A DNA stretch of 64,000 nucleotides. Source: Phytophthora hibernalis. Taxonomy: Eukaryota; Oomycota; Peronosporomycetes; Peronosporales; Peronosporaceae. Below are positions 57,664-64,000 of this stretch, piece after piece; position 1 is the first letter of the stretch; each line of letters opens with the position of its first letter. The notes under the pieces were generated by a model. The model made no database searches. It saw only the letters and a program-made list of their open reading frames with translations, and was not told the origin of the DNA. Position numbers and translations under genes: made by a program. The stretch covers positions 310,001-374,000 of the forward strand of contig JAAKBF010000028.1 in NCBI GenBank assembly GCA_012656075.1. The letters run 5' to 3'.

Positions 57664-57990
57664 TTAGTTAAAACCACCAAGCCCTTTACCAGTAGCAATC
57701 CACGATCTAATTGTCTTTGGTTCAGGCATCATCTTTACCCATGTTTTATGCTTAGGAAATGAACAGTGATGAGCATAATTCCAACGCTTAGTACCTTTTC
57801 CACAAGGACACAAAATCTCTTCATGATTGTCGCTGTCGAATATAGTCATGATCATTTCCTCTGCTGTATCAACACTTATTTCTGGTTCTGGATATTTAGA
57901 GATAGGATGAACGTAGCATCGATCTAAAGTTTTGGACTTCGGACATTGTCTTCCATTTTTCATAATGTAATTGCACATGGTTATGGTCAT
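57664..57990 (-). CDS. Small zinc-binding viral protein, 108 aa
   Basis: Intact ORF. It has CNYIMKNGRQCPK followed by RCYVHP (a C-x8-C-x8-C-x2-H finger of the kind common in giant viruses), an acidic middle, and a second Cys/His group with CPCGKGTKRWNYAHHCSFPKH, a SEC-C-like pattern. Probably nucleic-acid binding. It is the last recognisable viral gene on the right. Confidence 0.65.
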   Translation of the reverse strand: MTITMCNYIMKNGRQCPKSKTLDRCYVHPISKYPEPEISVDTAEEMIMTIFDSDNHEEILCPCGKGTKRWNYAHHCSFPKHKTWVKMMPEPKTIRSWIATGKGLGGFN

Positions 57991-58119
57991 TGTTTGGATC
58001 GGTTGTTCGTAAATATGATATAGGCTTTATATAATTAAGATTCTTGTATCAGGATCATTTGACTCTCTATATTAAAAATCTTGCTTTGTATTCCAACAGC
58101 CGAGCGGTTCTAAAACTAT

Positions 58120-58274
58120 CCTAATATCGAAAAGTCGTGGCTCTCGCTCTAAGGTGGTCGAGAGGTTGCGTCGTTGAAATCGCTGCTGTCCCGAAAGAAG
58201 GTTTCAGGAATGTTCTCGGTGGTAAATTACGGTAAGGAAAAAATTGCCGGCGTAATGTTCTAAGTATTACTACT
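58120..58274 (+). repeat. Inverted repeat copy B (truncated gene start)
   Basis: 155 bp matching the reverse complement of 39106-39261 with few differences, covering the upstream region and first ~100 coding bases of the gene at 39207. Similarity ends sharply at TATTACTACT; what follows is unrelated, so this is a truncated 5' gene copy. Confidence 0.85.
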
Positions 58275-58279
58275 GTCAA

Positions 58280-58935
58280 ACACTGACGTCAGGAGTTGTC
58301 TCGTAGCCTCCTTCGTCGCTTCAGCTCCACCATAACACCAGTCAGCTCCAGGGGAAAGCGTAACTTTCGATAACCAGAAATTCTCTCGAACCAGTTTCTG
58401 CATCTTCGGCGCTAACGACGAATACCCCATAGAATCAGTATCATTGGCGCCAGTTCAAAAGTGCACCGCAAACTTCGACTCGGCACACTTTGGCTCCCAG
58501 ACGCTGTCTGTTCGAACTTCTCCCACTGCTCTTTGATAGCCTTTTCAGCGTTCACAACGCACGTGAACTACCTTGAAGCCATCATCCTGTTGTCACCTAG
58601 AGCAACTTGCATTGGGATCTTGATATCCAGACCGGGTATGTCCCTGGGCAGCACCTTGTGTCCAGCTCTCGCAGAGATATCGTGCAACCCCGTCGAAACT
58701 CCTCCGTCGGCTCCAATATCTGACTGGTGCCACAAAAGTAGACCAAGTCATCGAGAACCTTCCGTCCTGCTCTTCAAAACTCATGGGCATGACCCCGCCA
58801 AAGGGTCGAAAACTAGTACAAATCTAGCTGGAATGTCGCGTTCCAGTTCTTCCGACCCTTTCTTGCCCAACTTGACCCCCAGATCTTATTCAGCAGAAAC
58901 GTCCACGCATCTTGGTCTACATGAACCATTGCGCG
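58280..58935 (-). pseudogene. Uncharacterised gene remnant
   Basis: The minus strand shows codon-like runs in shifting frames: a tryptophan-containing start (LNKIWGS) near 58890, PRDIPGLDIKIPMQVALG near 58640, DTDSMGYSSLAPKMQKLV near 58410 and ADWCYGGAEATKEATRQL near 58310. Together they look like a decayed gene of about 210 codons with at least four frameshifts. No family is recognised. Confidence 0.4.
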
Positions 58936-59277
58936 ACTAGGGCTAGAGCTTCACGAACCTCTCTTAAGTCATAAAGAAACTCTCCTCTGGAATAATGACT
59001 GTACTTGGGACTTTCCTTGCAGGGTAAAGTCACTTCGAGTACGCGCTCTTGAGTCTCTGGCAGCAAATTCCACAATGACCAGCATCTTTCGTGCCAGTAT
59101 TTGAGAACGAATTTTGGCCAATGGGAGAGTTAAGAGATCACGTTTTGTTTTGATTTGATTAATTGTATGGAAGTCTTCATTGGAAGACAACTACATGTAC
59201 AACAGAGAGGAAAACACAAGTTTTCGAAATACATGGGCGTAATAAAACAACGTTAGGAGCAAGATACGTGTACACCG

Positions 59278-59531
59278 TCCACCTAATTAGTCGTGCGACT
59301 TAATTAGTCGTGCACTGGCACTTTAGTGACGTCACTAAAATGGGATCTTCCTAAAATAAAGTTTTTTACAAAAGAGACCCGTTTTGAATAGATCTAGCAG
59401 AGACCTTGTCTCCAGTATGCTTGGTTTAGAATCTGGATCAGTATTTTGCAAGGAATATTGATTTGAAAATCTGAGTTGGGATAAAAAAGTGCTAAACCAC
59501 AATTAATCAGGGCCCGACTAATAAGGGTGGA
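59278..59531. repeat. Possible 254-bp MITE with imperfect TIRs
   Basis: The left end TCCACCTAATTAGTCGTGC and the reverse complement of the right end, TCCACCCTTATTAGTCGGGC, share the start, the ATTAGTCG core and a GCACTTT word further in. No target duplication was recognised. The inside contains a GACGTCAC patch. Tc1-like MITEs are one possibility. Confidence 0.4.
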
Positions 59532-59539
59532 TTAATTTA

Positions 59540-60660
59540 TGGTCAGATCAGTATACATTTTCATTGGGTATTGGTTGGTGACAATGCACTTCGCGATGGA
59601 AGAAACTTGAGCGGAGCATGTGACCGCGTAAATTGACAGGTTCATTTCCATTCCGGCATCATATCATCTACCAAGTACATGGGGAACCCAATCCCGGTGC
59701 GCGTCGTAGCCCAGTGTGTCGTGAAGGACGCTTGCGAATGGGGGACCGTTTGCAGGTGTGGCAAGACTTTAGATCAAATAATAGAGTTAGAATCATTTAC
59801 AAAGGTAATATATATCACAGGCTTTTGATTTTGAGTGCGCACTTTTTGAATTCGAGTGTTGACTTTGTGAATAACGCCGTGCATTGTTACGTACCGGTAG
59901 ACCACCCAGACATACTTGTAAAAGAACAGTATTACTTCGCGGGTGGAATCACTTCGTTTCAGTGAGGGAAAGCAGATTACCGGTAATAGAATTTGGAGAC
60001 CGGGTCGATGGAGTTGACGTGGCTTGGAACGACTAATGCTCAAAGTTCCGTAATGGATGGCAAGAGCAAGTCAACATCGGATGATATTTAGACTTGTCTG
60101 AGTTTTTGTTGTACCGGTACCGGTACAAGCATCTTGCACCTTCAATAAATTCTGAGGTCATGTTGACGACAAGGGTGCTTTTTCGAAGAAGGCCTGTGGG
60201 AGCAAGGTGAGCCATGGGTCAACCTCTTCTTGTATAGTTTTCGTCAGCTGTATCCTTGGTACGAGTCTTTAGTGACAAGGCTGATGTTCGGTACAACATT
60301 TCGATGAAATTATTTGCATAACTCTTTGTTTTGTTTAGCGTTACCCGCTATTACAGTAGACACATGTACGGTACACATGCCACAACGCGTTTGGCTTTAC
60401 TTTTCATCGCCGACATGTTTGATGTTGAATGATATCTTTGTAGTTGCCTACTATTAATACATGTACAGACCTCGTATTCAGTTTTCACTTTAGATTGCGG
60501 GTGCATTTGATCACTCGCTACACATCCCAATACTATGATCACACTCGTACATGTACATGTACAGATGCTTTACCGCCGGCATTTGACAATTATTAGCTTC
60601 CCAGTGGTCACGACTCCTCTCACCCAAAGTGCTCACCCAAGAAAACGTCTGTCAAGTAAA
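59540..60660. other. Non-coding spacer with ACATGTAC/ACCGGTAC repeats
   Basis: No gene is supported; one 110-codon open frame at 59633-59965 has no recognisable features. Tandem TACCGGTACCGGTAC occurs near 60112, and ACATGTAC clusters near 60361, 60461 and 60549. Confidence 0.45.
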
Positions 60661-60668
60661 ATTAAGAC

Positions 60669-63600
60669 ATGCGGCTGTGCCAGATATTGCTCGTGGGTTG
60701 TACGACACTCGTTGGAGCAACTTCGGCAGTGGCAGTCTCAATACCAAATCCTCTGCCTTAGTGAAGACGGCTCGTTCGATCACGCTGGAGCAGGATGGAT
60801 TACCCAACCATCGATCCTTGAGGCCCCAAGAACCAGTCAGCGATGATGCTGATGAACGAGGAATTGGCGACTCCTGCTTAAGAAGGCTAAGACTTTGCTG
60901 CGTCCGACGGCCACCAAACAACAGCTCGCCGACTTGGTCAAAAATCGTAAACCCGCGAAAGAAGTCCTCGATCGACAACCCGCGAAAGAAGTCTTCGATC
61001 GACAACCCGCAAAAAAGCCTTTGATCGATTACAGATCAAGGTTACCGATGAACTAATCGGCAACCCCAAGTTTGTCGATTGGGTCAAATATGTAGACGAT
61101 TTGGGTGTGCAGTCCGGAAAGGTGTTGTCGACGATTCCTACATTGACGGCACAGGTTAGTGACGAAGTTTTGTTCAAAATACTGGACGCAGCGATGTAGC
61201 CTTCAAGGACAAATACACAGAAACTAGCGGCGAGAATAAAGCTGAACTAATTACCCATTGGACGGCTATTGGGAAACCTCCGACTGAGGTCTTTAACCCT
61301 TCTAGCCCCGTATTCTGTATCCTACAGAATAAGCGTTTGAACAGGGTTTTTTATCCAGCAAGCTTGGATGCATGATATCAGTCCGCATATAGACTTTTGT
61401 ATTGAATGAGGTCCGTACATATATCTTGTAGAATCGGTGCTGGGTTGATAGCCGGGGATTCTTCAGTGGCAATAGAAAGGGTCATATAAATGGCGGACAG
61501 GTTTAAAAATCTAAACAAGAGCTCTTTCTTACTTTGCGTCTGCCACTCCATCACAAACCGTTTTACAAGACTGGATCAACAGTGATGGCACGCGCTGTCG
61601 AAGTAAGGAGGCCCCTGAAAGATACAGGCCTCGTGAAGCACCGCCGCATGATACAAGAAGGAGAGGACTAGAAGACCCAAGGCGTGGTGTTGACGTTTGC
61701 GTTGGTAAGCGTTTAAATGTGAACTATGAGGCTAGAACTAATGCTGTTATTGTATTACATGCTTATAGCATTCCAGCGACTATCTGACCGCCAACAACGT
61801 CCTCCCCGGTGCCTACAAGACTCGCCACACACTCTCAACCTCGTATCAGCAAAACATGCGTCGTATACAGTGATTGGAGTGGCGGTTACCTCATCCTCTT
61901 CTTTTACGATGCCTGTGCCAACTAATGCGATCGCTGTGAGGCTTCTGCGACCTACAACACCAAACTTTCCGATGTGCTTCCTGTATCGCCACTAAGAAAT
62001 ACAATTGAAACCACGATTGGCTTGTTGGAGTGTGTATGCGCTCCAGTCCCCAACTCTATTATTGCTTTTGGCGGCAGCGTTAATTCTGAATGATACAGAA
62101 GAAGCTCAGGTAGAATTGGATGTTATTCCGGATGATACAGAGGATATACGAAAATACAACATGGCCGTCACTAAGGGTACATCGTACATTGTATTTCACT
62201 AACGAAGAAAGCAAGCACCAAATACGAACATGGACATGGAGGACTTGGTCTCTATACGAATCCCATGCACGAGCGCGCATTAGACAAAACGGAGGCATTC
62301 TAATCATCGCAATATCAAACCAAGCGTCTCCAGTACCTGCGGAATGTCTTCTCAGCATTCGCAGAATCAAAAGACAGGGTCTCCCGAGACGGGTTTCTTC
62401 AGTGCGTATTGCAGCGACTTGTTCGAGGTCTTAGTGCCGCTCGCTGTCATGTACGTCTAGGAAAGATCACAAGGAAACGAGGAGGAGGCGTCAGTCGAGG
62501 AGATGGTTGCATGTTATCTCTTCAATACAAACTGACCACTTCATAGATATGGCTGGTGTCTTCGAGCGCGCGCAGAGGAATAATCGCCCTGTTCCTTCTC
62601 ACTAATACCGTTAGTTATGAACTGGGCGATTTTTCCTCTGCGCGCGAGCTGCGGCGGCAGCGTGGAACCTTTAACGGATGGTCGGTGTCAACGCTGGATC
62701 ACGATGGCCTCGTACCGAAATTGACGGGTATTGAAGCTCAGGAGGTTTTTGGCGGTGTGTTACGCTCGCGAGGGCCAATGATAGCTCATAATTTTTGCAG
62801 CTGGTGGGTACACTGTTCATGTTTTGTCATCATTCGTAGCTGCTTTGTGCTAGAAGTGCACGATCTCTGTACAGTTTACCTGAAGGGGGCTACAACAGCA
62901 TAATTTCGGCTGTTTTTAGAGCATACTATAACCAAGCTTATTCCTTATTCTGTAGGATACAGAATAAGCGGCGGGGTTAGAAGGGTTAAGATAGCTGGTT
63001 CGGATAAGCCAGCGAGTGGTTTTGACGGACTCTCGTGTTGCTGAATTGGTCAAGTATTTCGGCGATTGGAGCACAAAGCATACTGACGAGGCAGTATCGA
63101 TGCTTCCAAGTTTAATTGGTCGGTAAGATGACGAAGTTGTGTTCAAAATACTGAAGGCAGCAAAGAAAACCCGCAGTACCCAGAGTCTAGCGACCAAACT
63201 ACACGCCGATCAAATTCAGCACTGGTCGGCTATTGGGAAATCCCCGAATGAAGTCTTGAAGATACTTGGTGCGGACGAAACTGCTAGTGGTCTTTTCATG
63301 AATTCTCAATTCGCCGATTTGGTCAGGTATTTCGACAATTGGAACACAAAGCATACCGACGAGGTAGTATCGCTAGTCTCAAAGGTGGCGACTCAGTACG
63401 GCGACGGCATTCTGTTCAAAATACTCCAAGAGGCCAAGAGGATTCGAAGTACGAAAAAATTGCCACCAAATTGCAGGCCGAGCAGATTCAACGTTTACAG
63501 AGCAAAAACGAACCCCTGGAAAAGTGTTCGCGATACTAGGACTCCATGAGATCAAGGCCGACCAGGTTCTCCCTGAAGTATTTGGAAGTCCTTTGGTGAA

Positions 63601-64000
63601 AACTTGGGTCAAATACCTGCAGAAATTCAACACTAAGAATCCTCAAGACGAAACGTCGGTGTACATTGCCATCCACAGTCAATTCAATGTTGAAAACGTG
63701 GTTGAGGAGGCGATGAAAATACCCGAGATGAGTGGCATGGCCAAATGGATACTGTCCCAGAAGTTCCGATGGTATTTGAAGAAAAATGTCGCCGGTGGAC
63801 ATGAAGCCATTGGTCGTCGCCATATCACTCGCGCAACTAATGGTGCAGACCCGCCCGAATGGATCATGAATGCAGACAACTTTCTCGACGATCCAATGTT
63901 TAAAATGTGGACCAGGTACTTGTATGATTTCAACAAGAGGTACCCCGACCAGAAAACAGATATGATCAAGTCACTACTGGTAAAATATACCGACGACACA
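60669..64000 (+). CDS. LWY-type RxLR effector, interrupted by piggyBac element, 3' end outside window
   Basis: The ATG at 60669 gives a signal peptide (MRLCQILLVGCTTLVGATS). After a shift near 60755 an RSLR motif (RxLR) occurs, followed by DDADERG (dEER-like). After another shift near 60880 come three 9-residue RQPAKEVFD-type repeats, then LWY modules: WVKYVDDLG and WTAIGKPPTEVF before the insertion; VAELVKYFGDW, HWSAIGKSPNEVLKIL, LVRYFDNW, TWVKYLQKFN and MWTRYLYDFNKRYPD after it. The recurring W-x-x-IGK-x-P and Y-x-x-F/W patterns define tandem LWY units, helical adaptors in RxLR effectors. More frameshifts occur near 61195, 63125 and 63440. The coding region runs off the window. Confidence 0.8.
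60946..61027 (+). repeat. 27-bp tandem repeats within effector gene
   Basis: Three head-to-tail units, each containing ACCCGCGAAAGAAGTC or a close variant, encode RQPAKEVFD-type nonapeptides between the dEER motif and the first LWY module. The third copy is diverged and one base shorter. Confidence 0.8.
61297..62985. mobile_element. piggyBac-type element, 1,689 bp, inserted at TTAA
   Basis: Bounded on both sides by TTAA (61293-61296 and 62986-62989). The ends are CCCTTCTAGCCCCG and, in reverse complement, CCCTTCTAACCCCG, followed by an internal inverted word TATTCTGTATCCTACAG on both sides. TTAA target duplication plus CCC-starting ends is the signature of piggyBac elements. Inside, broken open frames at 61726-62434 show no DDD-type catalytic motif that I can recognise, so it is probably non-autonomous. 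It interrupts the LWY effector gene. Confidence 0.8.
62557..62652. repeat. Hairpin inside the piggyBac element
   Basis: GCGCGCGCAGAGGAATAATC with following GCCC pairs with GGGCGATTTTTCCTCTGCGC plus GCGAGC about 45 bp downstream, one mismatch. Inverted arms of about 26 bp; possible secondary insertion or structural signal. Confidence 0.6.

Larger units (their letters stand above)
40800..58020. mobile_element. Endogenous Polinton/Maverick-type DNA virus
   Basis: A 17-kb block with PolB, integrase, A32-type packaging ATPase, adenain-type protease, penton and double-jelly-roll major capsid genes: together the defining gene set of Polintons/Mavericks (adintovirus-like). It also holds a fibre with an S74 chaperone, a core-like protein, a DUF5754-like protein, ExoX-like and small zinc-binding genes. 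Most genes carry one or more frameshifts, and three in-frame stops are seen, so the copy is presumably non-functional unless the indels are assembly errors. Ends are inferred from gene content and composition; terminal inverted repeats and target duplications were not found. Confidence 0.9.

Noticed and set aside
58461..58940. Plus-strand 159-codon ORF
   Set aside because: The minus strand carries the more protein-like (though broken) reading with conserved-looking runs; the plus-strand ORF is its shadow.
59633..59965. Possible 110-aa protein
   Set aside because: No features, no promoter motif, surrounded by repeats; cannot be supported.
62120..62434. Open frame inside the piggyBac element as a complete transposase
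   Set aside because: Too short, and no catalytic aspartates or C-terminal cysteine-rich finger could be identified.

Overview
The window reads as nuclear DNA of a plant-associated oomycete, Peronosporales or Phytophthora-like. It holds three secreted RxLR-type effector genes, two with the oomycete Inr/FPR promoter motif, one Crinkler (CRN) effector with a canonical LQLFLAK motif, and a dense set of typical oomycete transposons. It looks like a gene-sparse, repeat-rich effector compartment. Many genes carry frameshifts, often in short homopolymers, plus a few true in-frame stops, so this is either a decayed region or a lightly polished long-read assembly.

Layout. 1-5.1 kb: mostly non-coding, with a 435-bp hAT-type MITE and stretches of ACATGTAC/TACCGGTA palindromes. 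5.1-5.6 kb: an RxLR-dEER effector. 5.9-8.4 kb: a MULE with a SWIM zinc finger. 9.9-11.3 kb: a pogo-like DDE transposase relic. 11.4-24.4 kb: a transposon cluster made of a Tc1-like fragment, a Ty3/gypsy element, a PIF/Harbinger element with its accessory protein, a pogo-like C-terminal piece, a second Ty3/gypsy element with a chromodomain, and a MULE bounded by 188-bp inverted repeats.

26.9-35.6 kb: the main host gene, about 8.7 kb. It encodes an N-terminal array of roughly 60-residue repeats, an acidic linker with recurring GGFWxFxGK motifs, and a two-module ABCG-type transporter in which both Walker A motifs lack the lysine. 36.8-37.4 kb: a second RxLR-dEER effector. 37.9-39.2 kb (minus): an uncharacterised gene whose promoter and 5' end are duplicated in inverted orientation at 58.1 kb. 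39.5-40.6 kb: the intact CRN.

40.8-58.0 kb: an endogenous Polinton/Maverick-type DNA virus. It has protein-primed PolB (with an HNH module between exonuclease and polymerase), chromodomain retrovirus-like integrase, A32-type packaging ATPase, adenain-type protease, penton and major capsid proteins, a fibre with a peptidase-S74 chaperone, and several small genes. PolB, integrase, ATPase, protease and the two capsid proteins are the replication, integration and morphogenesis set of this class. Many of its genes follow a TATATAG-like motif. A GC-rich island with a tRNA-Ile-like gene, a triple 36-bp repeat in a large hairpin and a second hairpin lies just upstream of PolB.

58.1-60.6 kb: gene debris and a small MITE-like repeat. 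60.7-64.0 kb: an LWY-type RxLR effector gene split by a 1.69-kb piggyBac-type element at TTAA and running off the window edge.
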